From Deltaproteobacteria bacterium (GTDB taxonomy: Bacteria; Desulfobacterota; Desulfobaccia; Desulfobaccales; 0-14-0-80-60-11), in NCBI GenBank assembly GCA_016874945.1, contig VGSO01000012.1, forward strand, positions 1 through 18,856: 18,856 nt of DNA, written 5' to 3'. Below the pieces are notes generated by a model. It did not search any database and was not told the DNA's origin. It saw only the letters and a list, made by a program, of their open reading frames with translations. This document shows, piece after piece, positions 1 through 7,905 of the stretch (within the stretch, counting starts at the first letter, position 1; each line of letters starts with the position of its first letter). Both the position numbers and the translations under genes were made by a program.

Positions 1-2205
1 GCCCAGGAAGTCGATTCTCCACTCGCCTCAGCCCTGGCCTATGCCCGGAGAGGTTGGCCGGTGTTCCCCTTGCACACCCCCACAGCCTCAGGGTGCTCTT
101 GCGGTAAGGCTGATTGCGGCAGTATAGGCAAACATCCCCGGTATCACTTTGAACATCTGCCCCAAGGTCTGAAAAATGCCAGCACCGATGCAGCCCTCAT
201 CAAGACCTGGTGGGAGGTCTGGCCGGAGGCGAACGTGGGTATCGTCACCGGGGCGGTATCAGGCTTGGTGGTTTTGGATGTAGACCCTCCCAAAGGCGGG
301 GATGAGTCACTGGAGGACCTGGAAAAAGAATACGGCCCCTTGCCCGAAACCGTGGAAGCTTTGACGGGAGGGGGAGGCCGACATCTTCTGTTTCAATATC
401 CCGGCGGCATCATCCCCAACAAGGTGAATCTCAGGCCCGGATTGGATATTCGGGCAGATGGCGGCTATATCGTCGCGCCCCCATCCGTGCATGCCTCAGG
501 TCGGACGTATGAGTGGGAAGTCATGCACCAGCCCGAGAATACGGTTCTAGCACCCCTTCCGGCCTGGCTCCTCCATCTCATCCAGGGCCCGGTTATGAAG
601 GCTAAGAGCGAACAGGGAGCGAGGGTTGAGGAAGACAGAATTCCAGCCGGCCAACGCAACAGCCGCCTCACCTCTCTGGCCGGGGTCATGCGTCAGAAAG
701 GCATGTCTGGAGCGGCTATTCTGGCGGCCTTGAAAGAGGAAAATGCACACCGCGGTGATCCTCCCCTGGCTGATGCGGAAGTGGCAAAAATCGCCCGGAG
801 CATCGGCCAATACCCGACAGGACAAGGCAGTAGCCCAAAAACCGGCACTTTCCTTACGGGAGAATTTCGTTTTACGGAAATGGGGAACGCGGAACTCTTG
901 ATTGCCCGGCACGGCCAGGACCTCCGGTATTGCCCTGAAATGAAAAGATGGCTGGTCTTCAACGGCGCGAGGTGGGAAATGGACCAGACTTCCCAGGTGT
1001 ACCAACGCGCGAAAGACACCCTCCGCCGCCTTTACAAAGACGCCGGCACCATCTCTGACAAGGAAAAACGGGAGGAACTGGTGCGACATATCTTGAAATC
1101 AGAATCCGATTATCAGATCCAGGCCATGATCAAGATGGCCGGCAGAGAACCAGGCATCCCCATATTCATGAAGGATTTGGATCAGGACCCCATGCTCTTG
1201 AATGTCCACAACGGCATCCTGGACCTGAAGACCGGGGCTCTCCTTCCTCCAGACCGCAAATATTTGATCACCAAACTGGCCCCGGTGACCTACGACCCGG
1301 AAGCCTCGTGTCCTTTGTGGATGAATTTTCTCGACCGCATCATGGGGGGTGACGGGCAGATGGTTGAATTCCTGCAGCGCGTCGTGGGCTATACCCTCAT
1401 CGGCGACAATCGGGAGCGGGTCTTTTTCATCCTGTGGGGGAAGGGGGACAACGGCAAGACCACTTTTCTCGAAGTAATCAGAGCACTTATGGGTGATTAT
1501 GCCCAGGTGGCCGAATTCAGCACGTTCCTTCTCAGAAGATCATCTCAGGTACGCAATGATCTGGCCAAACTCAAATGGGCCAGGTTTATCTCGGCCTCAG
1601 AAGGGGATAGGGGCGCCCGGTTGAATGAGACACTCTTAAAATCCCTAACCGGAGGCGACCAGATCACCGCCAGACGATTATATGAAGAATATTTCGACTT
1701 TTTCCCTGCCTGCAAAATATTTTTGGCCACCAATCATAAACCTGTGGTCCGGGATACCAGTCATGGTCTTTGGCGCCGGCTTCGATTGATTCCCTTCAAC
1801 GTGACAATCCCTGCCTCCGAACAAGACAAGACCCTGATCAGAAAACTGACTCAAGAACTCCCGGGAATCCTGAATTGGGCAGTACAAGGATGTCTGACAT
1901 GGCAAGAACGGGGATTGGAACAGCCTGAAGGAGTGCTAACGGCTACCAGAAATTATCAAACTGAAAGTGATATCATTGGCCTGTTTCTGAAGGATTGTAC
2001 GGTATTGGAACCTGGATTGAGAGTCTCAGCACAGAACTTAAGACAAGCTTTCACGGGATATATGGAAGAGCAAGGAAAAGGTGATGACGTGAAGAATAAG
2101 CTGGAGGAATTGAAATCAAGAATGGAGGATATGAACCTGAGTTATAAGAGAACCAGTAAAACCGGAGGATATGAATGGCATGGAATCCGTTTGGTGATGC
2201 ACTGA
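1..2205 (+). CDS. P4-type DNA primase-helicase (prim-pol + D5/SF3 helicase), 5' partial
   Basis: Replication protein of a phage, plasmid or integrative element: it would synthesise primers and unwind DNA at the element's origin. The frame is open from base 1 and residues before the GTG at 61 already match the family (an A-Y-A-R-R-G-W-P-V-F-P-L run), so the true start lies outside the window and the GTG is not it. Domains in order: an AEP-type prim-pol domain, with a Cys-rich GCSCGKADC stretch at about 91-120, the catalytic LDVDPP pair near 265-290, and GGGGRH near 370; a short PriCT-like helical segment around 640-830; and a D5-N/P4 superfamily-3 helicase with Walker A GKGDNGKTT near 1438-1464, a Walker B-like FISASEGD near 1588-1610 and a sensor FLATNHKP near 1720-1745. 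The reading frame is uninterrupted to TGA. No integrase, excisionase or capsid gene is visible, so the kind of element is unknown. Confidence 0.93.
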   Translation, partial: AQEVDSPLASALAYARRGWPVFPLHTPTASGCSCGKADCGSIGKHPRYHFEHLPQGLKNASTDAALIKTWWEVWPEANVGIVTGAVSGLVVLDVDPPKGGDESLEDLEKEYGPLPETVEALTGGGGRHLLFQYPGGIIPNKVNLRPGLDIRADGGYIVAPPSVHASGRTYEWEVMHQPENTVLAPLPAWLLHLIQGPVMKAKSEQGARVEEDRIPAGQRNSRLTSLAGVMRQKGMSGAAILAALKEENAHRGDPPLADAEVAKIARSIGQYPTGQGSSPKTGTFLTGEFRFTEMGNAELLIARHGQDLRYCPEMKRWLVFNGARWEMDQTSQVYQRAKDTLRRLYKDAGTISDKEKREELVRHILKSESDYQIQAMIKMAGREPGIPIFMKDLDQDPMLLNVHNGILDLKTGALLPPDRKYLITKLAPVTYDPEASCPLWMNFLDRIMGGDGQMVEFLQRVVGYTLIGDNRERVFFILWGKGDNGKTTFLEVIRALMGDYAQVAEFSTFLLRRSSQVRNDLAKLKWARFISASEGDRGARLNETLLKSLTGGDQITARRLYEEYFDFFPACKIFLATNHKPVVRDTSHGLWRRLRLIPFNVTIPASEQDKTLIRKLTQELPGILNWAVQGCLTWQERGLEQPEGVLTATRNYQTESDIIGLFLKDCTVLEPGLRVSAQNLRQAFTGYMEEQGKGDDVKNKLEELKSRMEDMNLSYKRTSKTGGYEWHGIRLVMH

Positions 2206-2209
2206 AAGA

Positions 2210-2294
2210 CTGAATTAACTGAAGCAGAAAACCATAAATTCCCTTTGGATTTTCCTTATATGATGGTTTATGGATTTTGCTTCAATTCCTTCAG
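2210..2294. repeat. Imperfect inverted repeat just after the primase gene
   Basis: Left arm 2210-2238 and right arm 2267-2294 are near reverse complements; the shared core is TGAAGCA...CCATAAA against TTTATGG...TGCTTCA. The loop is about 28 bases. It begins five bases after the primase stop codon. It could be a transcript-end structure, but no T-run follows the right arm, so a standard intrinsic terminator is not shown. The rest of 2295-2477 is AT-leaning and I see no gene in it. Confidence 0.55.
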
Positions 2295-2477
2295 TGATTC
2301 AGAGAGTTTTTCCATCCTCTCCTGCCTTGAGTTTTTTCATGAGACCATTTCATGATTCTCAGACATCAACATGTGAGACTTCGATAATTTCCAGCAATCA
2401 GAATTCCGACACAGAGATTACCTTGCATCACATATCTTGAGCTTTCTTTTCAGGATTAAACTGCAATTATCTTTTAA

Positions 2478-4090
2478 CCCGAATTATGCAGCAAAAATCG
2501 CTGTAAATCAAGTTAACTATATGATATAAGGAGGTATATTTAGCAATTTGGGGGTCGCCAAGATGCTCGGATGTGGTGAAAGCCAAAAAGAGGTGATCCG
2601 GCCGGATTTTAACCGGGCCATCAGGATAGATTTCCAGGGGGCCAAGATCACCTCAGACGTTGGTTTTCTCCTGGTGCGAGAGATTGACGACCGTTTCAGG
2701 ATCATTGACCCCATGAAGGATTGTTTGGAAGACTTGCGGTCACCTACTCATACGAGACACTCAATGGTCCAGATGGTGCGTCAGAGGGTCTATCAAATTG
2801 CCGCCGGCTATGAAGATTGCAATGACGCCGACTATCTGCGCATCGACCCGGCCCTCAGACTGGCCCTGGGTAAAGATCATCAGGCTGGAGCCAGCCAGTC
2901 CATGCTCTCCCGGCTGGAAAATGACGTCCTGGGGAATGCCGTGGGGTTGGAAGCATTGGACGCCGCCCTGACCAGGTCCACGGACACCCTGTTAAAGCGG
3001 AAGAACAAAAAGCGGCTCATCATCGACCTGGATTCCACCGAGGACCCGGCCCACGGCAAACAGGAGGGGGTGGCCTACAACGGTCATTTTGCCAAAAACT
3101 GCTTCCACCCGCTTTTTGCCTTTACCAGCGACGGCGACTGTCTGGGCGCCAAACTGAGACCGGGTAACGTCCATTCCGCCGATGGCGCTCTGGAGTTCAT
3201 TAAGCCCATAGTGGAGCGCTACCGGGGCTGGTTCAAGCTTTTCTGGTTTCGGGGCGACGCCGCCTTTGCCAACCCGGAGACCTACGAATATTGCGAGGAA
3301 CACCGTATCACTTATTTTATCAGGCTACCTGGCAATGCAATCCTGATGCGCCTCTTGGAACCTTATCTGAACCGGCCGGTGGGCCGACCGCCCAAGAGCG
3401 GCATCCAGGTCAAGATCATTGACCTTCACTATCAGGCCAAGAGTTGGAGCCGGCCTCGGCGGGTAGTGGCCAAGATCGAGTGGCGCCGGGGCGAGTTGTT
3501 CCCCCGTATCGGCTTTGTGGTCACCAGTTCCAGGCTGCCGGCCGGCAAGGTGACCAAGGTCTATAACGGCCGTGGCGATGTGGAAAACCGAATCAAGGAG
3601 GGCAAGAACACCCTGCGTTGGGATAAAACCAGTTGCCAAAGGTTCGAGGCCAACCAGGCCCGGCTGAAGATGGGGGTGCTGGCCTACAACCTGCTGCATA
3701 TGCTCCGCCAGTTCTATGTCTGGGGCGAAGAAGTGAAGCGGTCCATGGATTGGCTGATCAAGCGTCTGATCAAGGTGGGGGCCAGGGTTTCCTACCATGC
3801 CCGGCGTTGGTATGTGCATATCGCCTCGGCCTTTCCCCTGGCGCACCACTACCGGGCGGCGCTGGCCTGGAGCACTTAGGCTTCCCAGCCAGATAGCCTC
3901 CGGTCGCCGAGGGAGTGGTACGCGCGAAATCTGGGGAAAATTGCCTCTCCGCCTCAATTTGTGCTACTTTGCCACCTGAGAGAAGAATTGGCTCTTAGAA
4001 GAGGACCGTTCGGGAGATTTTACTCGGCCAGAGAGGTCCCCAAAACCATTTTTCAAGCGCTGTGGCCAAGAATGCGGCATAATTTCGGAT
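2478..4090 (+). mobile_element. IS1380-family insertion sequence (ends inferred)
   Basis: The element is defined by its transposase gene plus candidate terminal inverted repeats. The left end reads CCCGAATTATGCAGCA at 2478-2493, and the right end reads TCCGAAATTATGCCGCA on the minus strand, from 4089 inward; they align with one gap and few mismatches. Independent support for the right end: sequence homologous to hicA stops at 4093, immediately beyond it. The resulting length of about 1.6 kb fits the IS1380 family. I find no clean 4-bp target duplication (the flanks are TTAA and TAAA), and the left flank is not hicA. Either the left side was rearranged after insertion or the left end is misplaced by a few bases. 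Confidence 0.7.
2548..3879 (+). CDS. IS1380-family DDE transposase
   Basis: Cut-and-paste transposase of 443 aa, full length for this family. The signature blocks are all present: IIDLDSTEDPAHGKQEG (first Asp about residue 160-162), CLGAKLRPGNVHSADG around 198-213, FRGDAAFA with the second catalytic Asp at 237, and GRGDVENRIKEGKNTL with the catalytic Glu at 346. The TTG at 2548 is chosen because an in-frame TAA at 2527 closes the frame upstream and AAGGAGGT at 2528-2535 precedes it. The spacing of 12 bases is long, and the ATG at 2563 is the alternative. No frameshift or missing catalytic residue is seen, so the enzyme may be active. Base composition is more GC-rich than its left flank. Confidence 0.94.
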   Translation: MGVAKMLGCGESQKEVIRPDFNRAIRIDFQGAKITSDVGFLLVREIDDRFRIIDPMKDCLEDLRSPTHTRHSMVQMVRQRVYQIAAGYEDCNDADYLRIDPALRLALGKDHQAGASQSMLSRLENDVLGNAVGLEALDAALTRSTDTLLKRKNKKRLIIDLDSTEDPAHGKQEGVAYNGHFAKNCFHPLFAFTSDGDCLGAKLRPGNVHSADGALEFIKPIVERYRGWFKLFWFRGDAAFANPETYEYCEEHRITYFIRLPGNAILMRLLEPYLNRPVGRPPKSGIQVKIIDLHYQAKSWSRPRRVVAKIEWRRGELFPRIGFVVTSSRLPAGKVTKVYNGRGDVENRIKEGKNTLRWDKTSCQRFEANQARLKMGVLAYNLLHMLRQFYVWGEEVKRSMDWLIKRLIKVGARVSYHARRWYVHIASAFPLAHHYRAALAWST

Positions 4091-4092
4091 AA
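3880..4092. other. IS 3' flank without a gene
   Basis: This stretch runs from the transposase stop to the inferred right end of the IS. Open frames here are short and have no recognisable content. It contains the right terminal inverted repeat (4073-4090) and otherwise appears to be non-coding tail of the element. A minus-strand frame from the hicA fragment runs into it and stops at 4053. Confidence 0.5.
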
Positions 4093-4136
4093 AGATGCCC
4101 TTGTGCTAACCGCTTGAGAAGCTGCCTGCTTTTCAT
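4053..4136 (-). pseudogene. hicA 5' fragment cut off by the IS
   Basis: The ATG at 4136 opens MKSRQLLKRLAQGHL, which matches the start of the hicA-like gene at 6303 (MNRRQLLKRLAQGHL). Homology ends after about 15 codons, at 4093. The frame then continues into the inferred IS terminus and stops at 4053. The catalytic His region of HicA is absent, so no toxin is made from here. The Shine-Dalgarno GGGAG seen before the intact start at 6303 reads GGGAT here. Confidence 0.8.
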
Positions 4137-4162
4137 GCATATTATCCCGTCTCAACGGGATA

Positions 4163-4294
4163 TTATCCCTTCACCCGCCAGATGGTGCCCTTGGGGGTGT
4201 CGTCCAGCATGATGCCCTTGTCGTCCAGCATGATGCCCTTGTCGTCCAGTTCCCTGCGGATGGCGTCCGCGGTGGCGAAGTCTTTGGTCTGGCG
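4163..4294 (-). pseudogene. cysS 3'-end fragment (displaced copy)
   Basis: Encodes the last 43 residues of cysteinyl-tRNA synthetase in an open frame ending in TAA: RQTKDFATADAIRREL near its start and DDTPKGTIWRVKG at its end. Compared with the complete cysS, changes are conservative (S/T, E/D, V/M), which suggests it was once part of a working gene. A 21-bp in-frame duplication repeats DDKGIML. No HIGH or KMSKS motif is present. A GTG at 4297 could open a short peptide, but I treat this as a relic. Confidence 0.88.
4199..4240. repeat. 21-bp tandem duplication inside the cysS relic
   Basis: GTCGTCCAGC ATGATGCCCTT occurs twice back to back (4199-4219 and 4220-4240), and the first nine bases recur at 4241. 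Copy B has only one unit. Being a multiple of three, it keeps the frame open. Confidence 0.95.
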
Positions 4295-4324
4295 CACGCC
4301 CCCGTATCCGGGAGCACTGATAAG

Positions 4325-4546
4325 CTACCGCGAAACCTGGTAAATCACCGGCCGGTAGCGGGGTGGGGGGATGGGTTTGCCCGCGTCCCGGGCTGCTTCC
4401 AGCCAGGCTTTTTTGGCCAGTTCAACTTCGGCCAGGGCTTGCTCCGGGGACAAACCGAAGGCGGAGCAGAACTCCAGGTCCGGGATATCGGCGATGTAGC
4501 CGCCGTCTTCCTTGCGGTAAAAAATATTGATGTGATAGTCGGCCAT
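4325..4546 (-). CDS. hicB: HicB-family antitoxin
   Basis: Small antitoxin of 73 aa that in type II HicAB systems binds and neutralises the HicA mRNA interferase and represses the operon. It has the family's opening MADYHINIFYRKEDGGYIAD, then IPDLEFCSAFG, the EQALAEVELAKKAWLE helix and the IPPPRYRP segment. It is the short form, without an added DNA-binding domain that I can see. The ATG at 4546 is preferred to an upstream ATG at 4633 because the MADYHI start matches the family and the upstream codons do not. Its normal partner hicA is not adjacent; it lies about 1.5 kb away beyond an AT-rich insert. It ends 30 bases before the cysS relic. Whether it is still expressed is unknown. Confidence 0.88.
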   Translation of the reverse strand: MADYHINIFYRKEDGGYIADIPDLEFCSAFGLSPEQALAEVELAKKAWLEAARDAGKPIPPPRYRPVIYQVSR

Positions 4547-4683
4547 ATCATTTTCTCTCACAAAGGCAAGCAAGAGGCAAATGATATGAAGGGGCTGCAT
4601 CATAGGGCGGCCCGTGGCCGCCGCCGGCGGCAACTACATTACTTTATTCTAAGTAAAAAAATACCCTTAAAAAATATGTTATG

Positions 4684-5271
4684 CTACTTGATCCTGGCAA
4701 CATTAGTTCTCAAAAATTCCATTAGGTCTATGACATCCTCATCTTTTTTCTCTTTGTATCGTTGCCAGAAAATGTATTTCTTTATTTCATCACTTGGTAT
4801 TCTTTTTAAATAATGTATCATCCATGCATTTATATTAGGATAGGCAACATTTTTGAATTCTCCAAAATATTGGTTTTTTAATAATTCGCCAATTTGTTTT
4901 GTGCGAACTATAATGTGCAGATGTAAATGATAATTACTTGGATTTTTATCAAAAATCCCTTCGAAAAAATAAACAATATAAACGCGCCCTATTTGATCCT
5001 CCCTAAATTTATCACGCCAATAATCATAAAGAGCATTCTTTATCTTTTTGATATTGCCACCAAGCGCAATTAATTCAGCATATCTCAAATCATTAAAATC
5101 CATTCGATGGTAGCGAGTCTGCAATGCCATCCAGCCAAGAAAACCCTCACTACCGCCATAATGGTTTAGTATCCAATCGCCATCTAACTCAATTATGCCT
5201 CCTTGCATATTTTCCCTACCCCGGGATATTGCACAACCTATACAGTTATCATCATAAATATTGTTTTCCAT
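4684..5271 (-). CDS. HIT-family (histidine triad) protein
   Basis: A 195-aa protein with a HIT-like nucleotide hydrolase/transferase core. Visible marks are a Cys-x-x-Cys pair at residues 10 and 13 (NCIGCAI), a likely zinc site of the kind seen in some HIT enzymes, and the triad HLHLHIIV starting at residue 115. The stretch beyond the triad (about 125-195), rich in Lys, Tyr and Trp, is longer than in compact HIT hydrolases and I do not recognise it. The gene is strongly AT-rich compared with cysS and the genes to its right, which suggests transfer. It lies downstream of the membrane-protein gene at 5366 on the same strand, so the two may be co-transcribed. Substrate is unknown. The triad supports a HIT assignment; a specific family such as GalT, HINT or Ap4A hydrolase cannot be decided. 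Confidence 0.75.
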   Translation of the reverse strand: MENNIYDDNCIGCAISRGRENMQGGIIELDGDWILNHYGGSEGFLGWMALQTRYHRMDFNDLRYAELIALGGNIKKIKNALYDYWRDKFREDQIGRVYIVYFFEGIFDKNPSNYHLHLHIIVRTKQIGELLKNQYFGEFKNVAYPNINAWMIHYLKRIPSDEIKKYIFWQRYKEKKDEDVIDLMEFLRTNVARIK

Positions 5272-5365
5272 ATATTATCCCGCAATTGTTGACATTCTTA
5301 AACTATGTTAACTTGCAATAATTAATTATCAATCATAGTTACGTAGCTTTTAACTTCTATTTAAT

Positions 5366-5986
5366 TCAGTATTTATATGAAAAATATAACCTTATCAATC
5401 CATCCCTAAATAAAAATATTGTGAATAAAAAAATTGTGATTAGTAGATAAATTAATAATAAAAAAAAATAAAAAAAAATCGCATCTTTTCCAGCGGGAAT
5501 TCCGGATTGGCCAATTTGATAAACAAAATAAATGGTGTAATAAAAAATAATAGGTGCAATTAATAATTCCATTATTCCTAAATACTTATGTTTGGCAGGA
5601 TTCCCTCTTATAAATATTCCACAGTGTTGGCAAATAAATATCTTTTTTACTGCAATAAAGTTTAACCAACTTAAAAAAATATAACCGAACAAATCACACT
5701 GTTCATAGGGGGTAAACTTATTACAATTTCCACACAATCCAAATATCCAGCCATTCGATATTTTTTTATCGATAATTTTTGTATGTATATAAACCTTTTT
5801 TTCTGAGTGTAGCCATAGTTCAAGTATTACAATAATTATAATAGATAATATTAGTGTAATAATAATTTCCTTCCAATCATCTCCTGACCATTTTCCAGAA
5901 TGTGAAGGAATTGAAATGAATAAAGCAGTTAATATTATAATAAATGGTATAAATATGCTAATGATCGCTTTTTGTTTCTTATTCAT
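5366..5986 (-). CDS. Hypothetical inner-membrane protein with paired CxxC motifs
   Basis: A 206-aa protein that I do not recognise. Predicted membrane segments by eye are at about residues 8-26, 41-59, 138-157 and 168-194. Between the second and third lies a soluble or membrane-dipping part with C85-G-N-C88 and C119-Q-H-C122, which together could bind one zinc ion as a ribbon. The order is two helices, Cys region, two helices. The start ATG at 5986 has a good GGAG seven bases upstream. Composition is very AT-rich, like the HIT gene downstream, from which it is separated by 94 bases. The pair may form one transferred cassette. No function is claimed. Confidence 0.7.
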   Translation of the reverse strand: MNKKQKAIISIFIPFIIILTALFISIPSHSGKWSGDDWKEIIITLILSIIIIVILELWLHSEKKVYIHTKIIDKKISNGWIFGLCGNCNKFTPYEQCDLFGYIFLSWLNFIAVKKIFICQHCGIFIRGNPAKHKYLGIMELLIAPIIFYYTIYFVYQIGQSGIPAGKDAIFFYFFLLLIYLLITIFLFTIFLFRDGLIRLYFSYKY

Positions 5987-6072
5987 TTTTAATCTCCAAA
6001 AATATTAATTATAAAATATTTTCAAAATTTTTTTAAAGACACGGCTTATCCTGGAATATTATTAATATTAAT

Positions 6073-6303
6073 TTAGGAAAAGAAATAGAGAATGTCAAGG
6101 GTAAAATTAAATCTGAAAGATTCCATACCAACATCTTGCAAGTTGATAAGCTCGGCGATGCCCGGGTGACCGAAAATATGGTGGCTCCCCATCATCCGCT
6201 GCAGCTTGAAACCGAACCCTTCCACCAGGGAGATTAAATCAGAAAACGGGACATTATGCAGATGGCCTTGCGCTAAGCGTTTGAGAAGCTGCCTGCGGTT
6301 CAT
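6073..6303 (-). CDS. hicA: HicA-like toxin with replaced C-terminus (probably broken)
   Basis: The N-terminal part is a HicA-like mRNA interferase: MNRRQLLKRLAQG, then GFGFKLQRMMGSHHIFGHPG with the family's GSHHIF catalytic His block, then ELINLQD. HicA proteins usually continue with a KPYQIRQFL-like final helix. Here the sequence switches to an unrelated, AT-rich tail (MESFRFNFTLDILYFFS) at about 6125-6130, the edge of the AT-rich insert. The start ATG at 6303 has GGGAG seven bases upstream and lies 27 bases after the cysS stop, so it is probably read through from cysS. Loss of the last helix likely abolishes or alters toxin activity. HicB, its expected partner, is at 4325-4546. Confidence 0.75.
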   Translation of the reverse strand: MNRRQLLKRLAQGHLHNVPFSDLISLVEGFGFKLQRMMGSHHIFGHPGIAELINLQDVGMESFRFNFTLDILYFFS

Positions 6304-6329
6304 GCATATTCTCCCGTTTCAACGGGATA

Positions 6330-7811
<1,482 letters not shown>

Positions 7812-7833
7812 GGCACAGACCTTTGGAGAAGAG

Positions 7834-7881
7834 TTTGAGGGAAGGGCAGGGGGCCCACGGCCCCCCGAACCTCCCCTCAAA
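7834..7881. repeat. Long hairpin in the glgA-cysS spacer
   Basis: The inner stem is GGGGGCC (7849-7855) with GGCCCCC (7859-7865) around CAC. The outer stem is TTTGAGGG (7834-7841) with CCCTCAAA (7874-7881). On the minus strand it lies between the glgA stop and the cysS start. No T-run follows on that strand, so it is more likely an RNA-processing, stability or attenuator structure than a plain terminator. Confidence 0.7.
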
Positions 7882-7905
7882 AACTACTCTTGCAACAGTC
7901 TCAAA

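Larger units (their letters stand above)
4093..4294 (-). repeat. Second copy of the cysS 3' end / hicA 5' start segment (copy A)
   Basis: Direct repeat of 6260-6440 in the same orientation. It carries, in minus-strand order, the last codons of cysS, the short spacer with its CCCGT...ACGGG hairpin, and the first codons of hicA. It is 21 bases longer than copy B because of a tandem duplication at 4199-4240. Its left edge coincides with the inferred IS end. Its right edge lies 30 bases from the hicB stop codon. Confidence 0.9.

Noticed and set aside
3325..3957. 210-aa minus-strand frame opposite the transposase
   Set aside because: Antisense to an intact transposase with catalytic residues, and no recognisable content.
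4547..4633. Upstream extension of hicB to the ATG at 4633, and a possible HicA C-terminal remnant there
   Set aside because: The added residues do not match HicB. The FVREND stretch looks a little like a HicA tail but is too short to claim.
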